A stretch of 64,000 nt of DNA from CAKZML01 sp963823435 (GTDB lineage Bacteria > Pseudomonadota > Gammaproteobacteria > Steroidobacterales > BM003): the NCBI GenBank assembly GCA_963823435.1, contig CAWGLN010000001.1, forward strand, positions 1,116,001 through 1,180,000, given 5' to 3'. Under the pieces are notes generated by a model. The model was not told the origin of the DNA and made no database searches. It saw only the letters and a program-made list of their open reading frames with translations. Made by a program: the position numbers and the translations under genes. The first letter of the stretch is position 1; every line of letters begins with the position of its first letter. Positions 42,101 to 49,665 of the stretch are shown here, piece by piece.

Positions 42101-42399
42101 TGGCAGGCATTATCGTGCGCAATTCCATCCTGTTGGTGGATTTCATCGATCATGAATACGCCCGGGGTGTGGCTTTTCAGGAGGCCATTATTCGCGCTGC
42201 CGCGGTGCGCGCGAAACCGATAGTGCTAACCGGTCTGGCGGCCATGATGGGGGCATTTTTCATCCTCGATGACCCGATATTCAATGGTCTCGCGATCTCG
42301 CTGATTTTCGGTATCCTGGTATCGACCATGCTGACCCTGGTGCTGATCCCGGTGCTGTACTACGCGTCCCGGTACAAGACGATAGAGGCGGCGGCCTGA
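39175..42399 (+). CDS. RND efflux pump, inner-membrane subunit (1074 residues)
   Basis: This intact pump begins with a short cytoplasmic lead, then TM1 (PLLALTGLLLGLFASG) and EEEPQIDVTFANIFVSFPGA. The TM4 proton site reads FSIGILVDDAIVVVENTHRH. TM7-12 include YSVGLVLIYLLVVVQFKSYS and IALAGIIVRNSILLVDFIDH. It diverges from the AcrB-like pump at 4-7 kb and belongs to the AcrB/AcrD/AcrF superfamily branch often annotated only as 'RND permease'. The substrate is unknown. Its ATG lies in the adaptor gene. The stop is four bases from the convergent cca stop, with no terminator between. Confidence 0.88.
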   Translation: MGDEGKLGFSGRLAARFQESPITPLLALTGLLLGLFASGITPREEEPQIDVTFANIFVSFPGASAVEVENLVSGRMEQILAEVEGVEHTYSVSRPGMAILTVQFEVGQLRNPAIVRLYNAVESNDNWRAPGLGIMRPLIKPKGIDDVPIVSVTLWTEQPGFGAQELQRVAHTIEAEIKRVPGTRDVYTIGGPDNVVHVELDPQAMASYGLSLDDLRGALSMGNVVAQAGSLVANNRQVPVTAGTFLSNASDIAELVVGVYDGKPVYLSDVASVSAGPDQPERYVSFGTGPGAADKSLPVGVIAPAVTLAIAKKPGTNAVDIADQVIQRVDQLRGVMIPDHVKTTVTRNYGQTADDKASKLIQKLILATASVVLLIGFTLGWREAGVVGIAVILTLALTLFASWAWGFTINRVSLFALIFSIGILVDDAIVVVENTHRHMMLGAESLRAAIPPAVDEVGGPTILATFTVIAALLPMAFVSGLMGPYMSPIPINASAGMLLSLAVALTVTPWLSNHLLSTAHAGEHREDKLQQKLDALFRKVMTPLLRGRDGSGARKRLLIGVVLAIAVAVGLAGVKLVVMKMLPFDNKSEFQVVVDMPEGVSLEQTSRVLDELGEYLRGVPEVTDFQTYAGTASPINFNGLVRQYYLREGANVGDIQVNLRDKHHRSRSSHEIALAVRAPLVEIGRKYAASVKVVEVPPGPPVQAPLVAEIYGPDYAGQMALAGSIRELFANTPDIVDVDDSVESDSRRLVIEVDRNKAALLGVSQAQVADVLTVALSGQDASYIHQGTEKYPIPVRLEMAVADKATLDSLLMLQVPSRGGQLVALSEVVSVHEDSWEKTIYHKDLLPVVFVTGDMAGELDSPLYGMMDIASAISAQKTGGVELEQRYISQPDDQYYYSLKWDGEWQITYETFRDMGLAYSVGLVLIYLLVVVQFKSYSVPLIIMAPIPLTIIGVMPGHALLGAQYTATSMIGMIALAGIIVRNSILLVDFIDHEYARGVAFQEAIIRAAAVRAKPIVLTGLAAMMGAFFILDDPIFNGLAISLIFGILVSTMLTLVLIPVLYYASRYKTIEAAA

Positions 42400-42403
42400 G
42401 CGA

Positions 42404-43639
42404 TCAGCCAGACTGGTTGGAGCTTGCGCGCTGGCGTGCAATGGCATGCTGGCGTTCCTGCCTCAGCAATTCGCCGATCTGCACCCCACTCAGCCCTGCC
42501 AGGTCCAGGTCGCCGGCATTAACGCCGGCGGCCGCCAGGTGGGCCTGACGCAGGAGCCCGGCCTGGGGATAGGGATCATCCTCCATCCCCGTGCGGCCGC
42601 GGGCGTCTGCCTCGCAGGCCAGCAGGAAGTCTTCCAGCATCTGTGGTCGCCGGAAGCTGTCCAGGTCTTCCAGCATACCCAGCACGGTGCCATCGCGCAG
42701 CTCTGCAATCTTGTGGCACTTGCCATGCAGTTCGGCCACCTTCACCGCCAGGTCCCGGTAATGATTGGGTATCTTCAGACGCTGCACCATGGCAAGAATG
42801 AGCCGTACGCTGCGTCTTTCATGGCCTGGATGGCTGGGCCACAAGTCACGGGGTGTGACTGCCTTGCCCAGGTCATGCACCAGGGCGGCAAAGCGAACAC
42901 AGGGGTCGTCAGATAATGTTGCCGCCTGGGCCAGTACCATCAGGCTATGTACACCGGTGTCGATTTCCGGGTGCCACCTGGCGGGTTGGGGAACGCCGTA
43001 GAGAGCATCCAGTTCCGGGAATAGCCACTGCAGCGCGCCGCAATCTCGCAGCGTCTGGAAATACACCTGGGGCTGGGCTTCACCCAGGGCGGTTTCTGTT
43101 TCCTGCCAGACGCGTTCGGGTACGAGCTTTGCCAGCTCTCCGCTGGCGGTCAGTTCGCTCATCAATTTAAGCGTCTCCGGGGCGATGCGGAAACCCAGGG
43201 GCGCCAGGCGAGCCAGGAAGCGCGCGACCCGCAACACCCGCAAGGGGTCTTCGGAGAAAGCCGGCGACACGTGCCGCAAAACCTTTTGCTCAAGATCCCG
43301 CTGACCCCCGTAAGGATCACTTAACAGGCCGTTTTTATCCCGGGCAATGGCGTTGATGGTGAGGTCCCGGCGCAAGAGGTCCTGCTCGAGCGTGACATCC
43401 TCTGCGGCGTGCACGTCAAAGCCATAGTAACCCGAGCCTTTTTTTCTCTCGGTCCTGGCCAGCGCATATTCTTCGCCTGAGACCGGGTGCAGGAACACCG
43501 GAAAGTCCTTGCCCACCTTGCGAAAACCCTGGTCCAGCATCTGCTGCTCATTGCCGCCCACGACTACCCAGTCACGCTCCTTCACCGGGAGCCCGAGCAA
43601 TTCATCGCGTACAGCGCCGCCTACCAGGTACGTTTCCAT
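42404..43639 (-). CDS. cca: CCA-adding tRNA nucleotidyltransferase
   Basis: The 411-residue protein starts METYLVGGAVRDELLGLPVK with the GGxVRD motif. The DxD site lies at VKERDWVVVGG, RRDLTINAIA and DPYGGQRDLEQKVLRHVSP follow, then EDPLRVLRVARFLARL. The C-terminal half holds an HD domain (ALVHDLGKA), giving 2',3'-cyclic phosphodiesterase/phosphatase activity in enzymes of this class. It adds or repairs the 3' CCA of tRNAs. The gene is convergent with the second efflux pump. Confidence 0.95.
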   Translation of the reverse strand: METYLVGGAVRDELLGLPVKERDWVVVGGNEQQMLDQGFRKVGKDFPVFLHPVSGEEYALARTERKKGSGYYGFDVHAAEDVTLEQDLLRRDLTINAIARDKNGLLSDPYGGQRDLEQKVLRHVSPAFSEDPLRVLRVARFLARLAPLGFRIAPETLKLMSELTASGELAKLVPERVWQETETALGEAQPQVYFQTLRDCGALQWLFPELDALYGVPQPARWHPEIDTGVHSLMVLAQAATLSDDPCVRFAALVHDLGKAVTPRDLWPSHPGHERRSVRLILAMVQRLKIPNHYRDLAVKVAELHGKCHKIAELRDGTVLGMLEDLDSFRRPQMLEDFLLACEADARGRTGMEDDPYPQAGLLRQAHLAAAGVNAGDLDLAGLSGVQIGELLRQERQHAIARQRASSNQSG

Positions 43640-43738
43640 AGGGGCATTGTAGCCTCAGGCCACTCACTTGCCACAAGCGCCTTGATCAGGGCAGTGTGTT
43701 CGGCATCTCTTTTGAGTTTCGGCCGGTCGGCGACGTTG

Positions 43739-44704
43739 CTATTTTTCTCGACCGGCGTGCTTGCGATGCTGGTCCAGATCAGCCCGAAAGCTGCCTTTTT
43801 CCAGATATCGGGGCGCGATCACATCCAGTGATTTCGGGGTGATTCCCAGGCGCAGCAGACCATTGTTGTCACAGATGCTGTTGAGCGTAAGTGAACGATA
43901 GTTGTCCATGCTGAAGGGTTTCCCGGGTACCAGTTCCATCAGTCTGGCCTGGGTTCTTGCCAGGCCGTCGGGCAGACCGAAAATCTTGCGCTTGACACCT
44001 ATTTGCCTGGCTATGAAAACCACCAGTTCGCGCAGGGAATAAATCTGTGGGCCGCACAGCTGGAAACTCTTCCCATAGGTACGCGGGTTGTTCAGGCAGC
44101 GCCGGATCGCCTCGCACACATCACCGATATACACCGGTGCAAACCGCGCATTCGGGCAGGCCAGAGGAAAGGCTACCGGTATCCGTCGCAAGAGGGAGGC
44201 GAAGCGGTTGGTGAATGAATCCCCCGGTCCAAAAATTACCGAAGGCTGGAATATTGTCCAGTTCAAACCAGGCGCGGCCCCGCGCACGGCGTCCTCCGCA
44301 AGGCCCTTGCTGCGCAGATAGTTGCTGGGACCCTTTACGGCATCTGCCTTCAATGAACTCATATGCAGCAGGCGCTTAACGCCTGTTTTCTGACAGGCGG
44401 TCACCACGTTTTTTGCCAGCTCGGTGTGGGCGTTGGCGAAGGATTTGTCCCTGCCCCGGAACTCGTTGAGGATTCCTACCAGGTTGATCACCACGTCGAC
44501 ATCCCGGAAAAGGGATTCCAGCACCAGCGGATTGTGTATATCTGCGGTGAGCACGGACACCGTGGGCAGTACCAGCAAGTCGCGGTTACGTTCGCGATTT
44601 CGCGTTGGCAGTAGCAGGCGGTGACCATCCTGGGCGAGACGAGACACCAGGTTGTGACCGACAAACCCGGTGCCGCCCAGGATGCAAATGGATTGCTTGC
44701 TCAT
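43739..44704 (-). CDS. NAD(P)-binding extended SDR, NDUFA9-like (complex I subunit family)
   Basis: About 321 residues from ATG 44704 (MSKQSICILGGTGFVGHNL). The Rossmann loop GGTGFVG is followed by VVINLVGILNE, RLLHMSSLKAD with the Ser, and YLRSKGLAEDAVR with a YxxxK-like pair. FQPSVIFGPGDSFTNRFA and FQLCGPQIYSL are typical of NDUFA9/YfcH-like atypical epimerases. Bacterial members often lie far from nuo genes and their role is unsettled; ubiquinone-linked assembly functions have been suggested. It runs in the same direction as cca but with a 100-base gap. Confidence 0.8.
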   Translation of the reverse strand: MSKQSICILGGTGFVGHNLVSRLAQDGHRLLLPTRNRERNRDLLVLPTVSVLTADIHNPLVLESLFRDVDVVINLVGILNEFRGRDKSFANAHTELAKNVVTACQKTGVKRLLHMSSLKADAVKGPSNYLRSKGLAEDAVRGAAPGLNWTIFQPSVIFGPGDSFTNRFASLLRRIPVAFPLACPNARFAPVYIGDVCEAIRRCLNNPRTYGKSFQLCGPQIYSLRELVVFIARQIGVKRKIFGLPDGLARTQARLMELVPGKPFSMDNYRSLTLNSICDNNGLLRLGITPKSLDVIAPRYLEKGSFRADLDQHRKHAGREK

Positions 44705-44833
44705 AGTGTTCCGATAATTGGATTTTCCGGGAAGATCACTGGCTGGGTCTTGCGGACTACAGTTAACAATCATGGATTATATGTTCAGGCTGACTTGAAT
44801 GTCAGGCCGACGGGGCGCATCGACTATGCTTCC

Positions 44834-46819
44834 TCAGCGCGTGATGACGTCAAGTGCAGGAGCGGGTATCAGCCGGGCTTGCAGCTGAACGGCCGAGGGC
44901 ACCGGCGCAAGAAGTTCCTTCAGACGTAATTCGGGTCGACCCAGGCTCCAGGCGAAAATCACCTGGCTTTCCAGGACCCTGCGCACGTATTTACGGGTTT
45001 CGCCATAGGGCAGGGTCTCGATCCACAGGGCCGCGGCAATCTCCTCACCCACTGGAAGCCAGGTGCTGATGCGGTTGGGCCCGGCATTGTAGGCGGCGGT
45101 CGATAGCACGGGGTGATTGCCGAACAGAGACTGCATCTTGCCCAGGTAGCGGGTGCCCAGCAGGATGTTGGTCTGCGGGTCCAGCAGACTGTCGCTGCTG
45201 TGGTAGGGAATACGGAATTCCCGTGCCGTGGATGCTCCCGTGGCCGGCATCAGCTGCATCAGACCCAGCGCACCGGCGCTGGATTTTACATCCGGCATGA
45301 ACAGGCTTTCGCTGCGGGCGATACCCATGGCCCAGCTTGTATCGATGCCGGCCAGCCCTGCGGACTCCTTAAACAAATCGATATAGGCGGGCGGGTAACG
45401 CAGGGTCAGGTCATCAAACAGTTGCTGACGCGCGGCGGTGGCGATTGCACGGGAATGCCAGCCCAGGCGATGGGCCAGGATTGAGGCCTGGACCTGCCCT
45501 GGCGGATCCAGTTGCGCGATCACCGCGTCCCATTCCAGTCTCCCGCGAGAATCCATGCCGGTGGCGAACCATTCGCCGGCACGGACCAGGTCCGGTCGGG
45601 CCGCGAGTTCCTGAAGTACTGGTTCATCGGCAGGTGTTTCCCGGTTTTCAAAAGCATAGGGCAGGGACAGTTCGTCGGCAGCCAGAAAGCTGTAATAGCC
45701 GCGCTTCCCCGAGAGGGAAAGCAGGATATTCCTGGCCGTTTCGGGGTCACCTTGTGCCTGCATGGCCATCGCTGTCCAGTACTGCCAGGTGTCCTCCGAG
45801 ACCATCGCGTCCGGCATGGCGTTTATGGCCCGGCTGACATGCTCCCAGTCACCCAGGTACAGGGCTGCCCGGGCCCACCAGGCCAGGCTGTCCGCATCGT
45901 GGGCTGCAGTTGGCAAAGCGGCCATGCGCTTCAGGCTGTTGGCTTGAAGGCGGTGCGCCGACCAGAAGGCGATGGTCTTTTGCATCGCCAGCTTTTGTCC
46001 CCTGGTAAAGCTGAAGTCGCGTCTGTATTGCTTGTGCCAGAGTTTGAAGGCCTGGTCGGGGTCGCGCCTGGACAGTTGCTCAAGGCCGTCCAGTATCAAC
46101 AAACGTGCGCGCTCGGAGTTCTTGAAGTTCTGCCTCGCAAGTTCGGTTTCCGGTCTGGTGGTGACGCGGCGATACAGATCCACCAGGGCCCGGTCGGAAT
46201 CGGTAAGGAACCCGGCAAGGTAGTCCGCCAGCTGGAAGTTTTTTTCTGCCAGGGCCAATTCCAGTCGCTCGCGGTAGCGGGCGCTGGTGAGCAGTTGCAT
46301 ATCGGCCAGCCAGGAAAACACCGGGTCGCATTCCCGGGGTTGGCTGTGACCCACCAGCCAGAGTTCGACGGCGCGCTCGGCCAGGGCCGGCTGATCGCCG
46401 AGCTGGCGGCTTGCCTGCAGGGCCTGGCAATGCAGGGCCGCATCGCTGCCGCCTGCGTAGAATTCCTGGTACTGGCCGAGGAAATCCTGCCAGCGCTTTT
46501 CCCGGTACAGACGATTTACCCAGCGCAGACGCAAACGCGCAGAAGCATACAGAGAGGGGTGGGCCAGCAGGTAGTTGGCGATCTCCTGCCCCGGCAAATG
46601 CCGGGCACCCGCCGCCAGCCATGCTCCGCGCAAATCATCCAGCAGGGGGTAAGCTTGCAGTGTGCCAAGTTCGGGTTCTACGGCCGACCAGTTACCGCTC
46701 TCCGCTGCCTTCAGGGCGCGCATGAAAGAGGTTCTCTGGTCTTGCAGCGAAGCGTGTTCCGCGGCGCTTGCATGCCCGATGCAAAAACACGATAAGCAAA
46801 TTAGCAACAGAACACGCAT
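44834..46819 (-). CDS. slt: Soluble lytic murein transglycosylase (Slt70-like)
   Basis: From ATG 46819 the product is about 661 residues with a signal peptide (MRVLLLICLSCFCIGHASA). A long alpha-superhelical U and L domain follows (YLLAHPSLYASARLRLRW; WHKQYRRDFSFTRGQKLAMQ). The C-terminal catalytic domain has GIARSESLFMPDVKSSAGAL with the catalytic Glu, GLMQLMPATG, NILLGTRYL and STAAYNAGPNRISTWL. It cleaves glycan strands to 1,6-anhydro-muropeptides in the periplasm. GTG 46840 would add seven residues. The size and domain order match E. coli Slt70. Confidence 0.9.
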   Translation of the reverse strand: MRVLLLICLSCFCIGHASAAEHASLQDQRTSFMRALKAAESGNWSAVEPELGTLQAYPLLDDLRGAWLAAGARHLPGQEIANYLLAHPSLYASARLRLRWVNRLYREKRWQDFLGQYQEFYAGGSDAALHCQALQASRQLGDQPALAERAVELWLVGHSQPRECDPVFSWLADMQLLTSARYRERLELALAEKNFQLADYLAGFLTDSDRALVDLYRRVTTRPETELARQNFKNSERARLLILDGLEQLSRRDPDQAFKLWHKQYRRDFSFTRGQKLAMQKTIAFWSAHRLQANSLKRMAALPTAAHDADSLAWWARAALYLGDWEHVSRAINAMPDAMVSEDTWQYWTAMAMQAQGDPETARNILLSLSGKRGYYSFLAADELSLPYAFENRETPADEPVLQELAARPDLVRAGEWFATGMDSRGRLEWDAVIAQLDPPGQVQASILAHRLGWHSRAIATAARQQLFDDLTLRYPPAYIDLFKESAGLAGIDTSWAMGIARSESLFMPDVKSSAGALGLMQLMPATGASTAREFRIPYHSSDSLLDPQTNILLGTRYLGKMQSLFGNHPVLSTAAYNAGPNRISTWLPVGEEIAAALWIETLPYGETRKYVRRVLESQVIFAWSLGRPELRLKELLAPVPSAVQLQARLIPAPALDVITR

Positions 46820-46908
46820 AAACTTGTCAGCCAAAATCACTGGTTGCCTGAGTACGAAGACCTGTCAGAATCCGGGTCTGGCAGATCTCGATAAGGGAGA
46901 ATAAAACA

Positions 46909-47712
46909 ATGGACTGGATAATGCTGGTGAGCTTCCCCGTCCTGGGTCTGTTTGCCGGCGTACTCGCCGGAATGTTCGGCATTGGCGGCGGGTTGGTCAT
47001 CGTTCCCGTCCTGGTCCTTGTTTTCGGCTATTACGAGATGGCGCCTGATTATCGCATGCATCTGGCGATCGGCACCTCGCTCGGAACAATTATTTTTACC
47101 TCCATCTCATCCCTGCTGGCGCATCATCGCAGGGGCGCGGTGCTCTGGCCTACGGTTTTTCGCCTGGTCCCGGGCATTGTTGTCGGCGGTTTCCTGGGGG
47201 CGGCAATTGCCGATGCGGTAAGCAACCGTGCCCTGACCGGTGTGTTCGGCTTGTTTGTCGTGACCATATCGCTGTACCTGGTAATCGGCAGGCGGCCTGA
47301 GGCCGCCGGGCAGTTGCCCGGTTGGCCGGGTCACACCGCGGCCGGACTGGTGATAGGTACGGTCTCCGCCCTGACCGGCATCGGTGGCGGCGCGGTGACC
47401 AACCCGTTCTTGCTTTGGCGTGGCGTGAACATTCGAAACTCGGTGGCGACCTCGGCTGCATGCACACTGCCGGTAGCCCTGGCTTCGGCCACCGGCTTTT
47501 TGCTGGCGGGTCTGGGGGTTGCAGATTTGCCGGCGTGGTCCACCGGTTACATTTTCTGGCCGGCGGTAGCGGGTATTACCCTGGGCAGTGTCCTGACCGC
47601 GCCGCTGGGGGCGCATTTTGCCCATACCCTGCCGGTAGAGCAGTTACGCAGGGCGTTTGCGGTGCTGCTGCTATTTGTGGGTGCCCGTATGTTCTGGCGC
47701 AGCTTTTTCTAG
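46909..47712 (+). CDS. TauE/SafE-family membrane exporter (probable sulfite/organosulfonate exporter)
   Basis: The 267-residue protein has about eight hydrophobic helices. GVLAGMFGIGGGLVIVPVLV and the inverted repeat copy SALTGIGGGAVTNPFLLWRG are the two glycine-rich signature blocks of the TauE/SafE (DUF81) family. IGTSLGTIIFTSISSLLAHH also fits. Substrates described for the family include sulfite, sulfoacetate and other C2 anions, and none can be assigned here. GGGAGAA precedes the ATG. Confidence 0.85.
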   Translation: MDWIMLVSFPVLGLFAGVLAGMFGIGGGLVIVPVLVLVFGYYEMAPDYRMHLAIGTSLGTIIFTSISSLLAHHRRGAVLWPTVFRLVPGIVVGGFLGAAIADAVSNRALTGVFGLFVVTISLYLVIGRRPEAAGQLPGWPGHTAAGLVIGTVSALTGIGGGAVTNPFLLWRGVNIRNSVATSAACTLPVALASATGFLLAGLGVADLPAWSTGYIFWPAVAGITLGSVLTAPLGAHFAHTLPVEQLRRAFAVLLLFVGARMFWRSFF

Positions 47713-47718
47713 GTCGGC

Positions 47719-47745
47719 AAAAAAAGCCCGGCCGAAGCCGGGCTT
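47719..47745 (-). terminator. Intrinsic terminator of the DegP/DegQ gene (UUCG loop)
   Basis: Read on the minus strand, the stem AAGCCCGGC / GCCGGGCTT (47724-47745) has a TTCG tetraloop and is followed by a T-run from 47725 down to 47719. It lies between two convergent genes, with the T-run on the protease side. Confidence 0.85.
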
Positions 47746-47755
47746 GTGTGGTCGC

Positions 47756-49105
47756 TTAGCGCACTACCAGTACGATGCCTCGCTCGCCGCGGCGTAACTG
47801 CAGTAACAGGGAACTGGCTTCCCTGGCTGCGTCGGCCAACTCCTCGGTTGTACCGATACGCTGGCGGTTGACCCTCAGTATCAAGTCATTGCTTCGCAGG
47901 CCATTGGCGAACGCCGGGCTGCCTTGCTCAACCTCACTGACCAGCACGCCCGGCACACCGTCATAGTCCCGGCTGGAAGTGTCCACGGTCTGGAAGCGGG
48001 CGCCTTCCAGTCCGGGGTGAATGTCTAGCGCGCTGACCGGTCCGGCCGCGGCCTCGCCCAGCTTGGCAGTAACGGTCATTTTCTTTCCATCGCGCATCAG
48101 CACGATTTTTACCGGCTCGCCAGCGCCATGCATGCCTACACGCAAGCGCAGGGAGGCCGCATCGGCAATGGTTTCGCCATCAACCGATAACACCACATCG
48201 CCAGGTTCGATGCCGGCTCTTTCGGCGGCAGAATCCGGCATTACCTGGGAAACCAGGGCGCCGTCGGTGGTTGCCAGGCCCAGGTTCTCCGCCAGTTCGG
48301 GATCGATGCTCTGCACGCTCACGCCAAGTAAGCCCCTGCGTACCTCTCCATGTTCCAGGATTTGCGTCATGACGTTGCGGGCCATGTTCGAGGGGATGGC
48401 AAAGCCAATACCGACGCTGCCGCCGGAATTGGAAATAATGGCAGAGTTGATGCCCAGCAGTTCTCCCTTGAGGTTGATCAGCGCGCCACCCGAATTGCCC
48501 AGGTTGATAGCTGCGTCTGTCTGGATGAAGTCCTCGTAATTCTCCGCGTTCAGGCCTGATCGCCCAAGGGCGCTGACGATACCGGAGGTCACCGTGTGCT
48601 GCAGACCAAAGGGGTTGCCTATGGCGACCACGAAGTCTCCTACCCGTGCTGCACTGGAGTCGGCAATGGGCAGTTCATGCAGATCCTTGGGGTCCACCTT
48701 GAGCACGGCAATATCCGATAAAGGGTCGGTTCCCAATACGGTCGCCTCCATGGTGCGCTTGTCGAGCAGGGTGATGCGTATGCGGTCGGCGCGGTCCACC
48801 ACATGATGATTGGTCAGGATGTAGCCCTTGCCAGCATCAACAATGACCCCGGAACCGCCACCCCGGAACTCCCGGTCCTGACACTGGGGAAATTGGCTGA
48901 AAAACGGGTCCTTGCACAGCGGGTGGGTAGGCCCCGCCTGCCCCATGACCGCGATGTTGACCACGGCCGGGGATACTTTCTCGACCAGCGGTGCGAGTGT
49001 CGGGATCGCCTGGCCATCTACTGACGCGGGCAAGGCGCCGTTCGCAAGGGGATTGAAGCCCAGTAGCACCAGTGAGACCAGCAGGCCGCAAAATTTGTTA
49101 CGCAT
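47756..49105 (-). CDS. degP: Periplasmic serine protease of the Do/DegP-DegQ family
   Basis: From ATG 49105 (TAGGAAA upstream) the product is about 449 residues with a signal peptide (LLVSLVLLGFNPLANG). The trypsin-like domain has the catalytic His in TNHHVVDRAD, Asp in TDPLSDIAVLKVD, and Ser in INLGNSGGALINL. Two PDZ domains follow (RRGLLGVSVQSIDPE; FANGLRSNDLILRVNRQRIG). This is the DegP/DegQ/MucD domain plan for degrading misfolded envelope proteins as cage-like oligomers. An in-frame upstream extension exists but lacks a ribosome-binding site and would bury the signal peptide. Confidence 0.9.
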   Translation of the reverse strand: MRNKFCGLLVSLVLLGFNPLANGALPASVDGQAIPTLAPLVEKVSPAVVNIAVMGQAGPTHPLCKDPFFSQFPQCQDREFRGGGSGVIVDAGKGYILTNHHVVDRADRIRITLLDKRTMEATVLGTDPLSDIAVLKVDPKDLHELPIADSSAARVGDFVVAIGNPFGLQHTVTSGIVSALGRSGLNAENYEDFIQTDAAINLGNSGGALINLKGELLGINSAIISNSGGSVGIGFAIPSNMARNVMTQILEHGEVRRGLLGVSVQSIDPELAENLGLATTDGALVSQVMPDSAAERAGIEPGDVVLSVDGETIADAASLRLRVGMHGAGEPVKIVLMRDGKKMTVTAKLGEAAAGPVSALDIHPGLEGARFQTVDTSSRDYDGVPGVLVSEVEQGSPAFANGLRSNDLILRVNRQRIGTTEELADAAREASSLLLQLRRGERGIVLVVR

Positions 49106-49322
49106 TATGTTTCCTAGCTTCATGTTGGTTTCATCAGGCCACGTCGCGGCCTTGGTATTTATCTCATCCGACCGGCCCACTCCCTGGAAACAGGGCACTT
49201 GGGACAAAAATAACGGTAACCCCTGAATCGCAGGGCTTATGGCTATTGTGGGTGCAAACAGGGATTTTTCAATAGCTGCGGGCGCCTCCGAACCTGCCCC
49301 GGTGGGTAAAATGTGAGTCAAT

Positions 49323-49331
49323 TGTGGATAA
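49323..49331 (-). promoter_or_regulatory. Perfect DnaA box upstream of nrdJ
   Basis: TGTGGATAA is the exact reverse complement of the strong DnaA box TTATCCACA. It lies about 130 bases before the candidate nrdJ promoter. DnaA control of ribonucleotide reductase genes is known for E. coli nrdAB. A single perfect box may also occur by chance. Confidence 0.45.
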
Positions 49332-49338
49332 CAGGTGT

Positions 49339-49354
49339 ATACAACATGTTGTAT
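49339..49354. promoter_or_regulatory. 16-bp perfect palindrome upstream of nrdJ
   Basis: ATACAACATGTTGTAT is fully self-complementary and starts eight bases after the DnaA box. It does not match the LexA or NrdR consensus as I know them. It is a candidate operator for an unidentified dimeric regulator of nrdJ or of the divergent protease gene. Confidence 0.5.
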
Positions 49355-49463
49355 TGCCAGTTTCAGGGCAAGAGTTAAATAAATTCAAGCGGGAATTTAA
49401 GAGATAGTAATAACTGCATGTTTTTATTGAACTAAGTCTAGGTAAATAATTTGGATATTAGTC

Positions 49464-49492
49464 TTGACATCCATGCTGTCTGAGAATAACCT
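49464..49492 (+). promoter_or_regulatory. Candidate nrdJ promoter
   Basis: A perfect -35 box TTGACA (49464-49469) is followed after 17 bases by a weak -10 TAACCT (49487-49492), which matches three of six positions. The leader that follows contains a CAGGGG/CCCCTG hairpin (49551-49571) before an A-rich stretch. The promoter would leave an untranslated leader of roughly 150 bases. Confidence 0.4.
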
Positions 49493-49611
49493 TTTGACCC
49501 AAGCACAACATCTTGTGTTTTCAGATTCGAGGATCGAAAAAGAGGCCTCTCAGGGGCGGTGATCTCCCCTGCACTAAAAAAAGACTGCACTTGAAAGGAA
49601 TGGGGATGTAA

Positions 49612-49665
49612 ATGAAGCAGATTATGTATTTCCGGGGGGCGCCTGGCTGTTATGAAAACCGCTGA
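49612..49665 (+). other. 17-codon upstream frame overlapping the nrdJ start
   Basis: ATG 49612 (MKQIMYFRGAP...) follows a strong GAAAGGAATGGGG region and ends at TGA 49665, thirteen bases inside nrdJ. It contains a G6 run at 49634-49639. It may be a coupled leader peptide. Alternatively, removing one G would join it in frame to nrdJ as an extended N-terminus. Confidence 0.35.

Noticed and set aside
45512..46795. 427-codon plus-strand frame
   Set aside because: It is antisense to the full-length lytic transglycosylase, whose catalytic motifs are unmistakable.
49339..49354. LexA or NrdR box
   Set aside because: The palindrome matches neither consensus as I know them (CTGT-N8-ACAG; ACAC-type NrdR box), so it is listed only as an unassigned palindrome.
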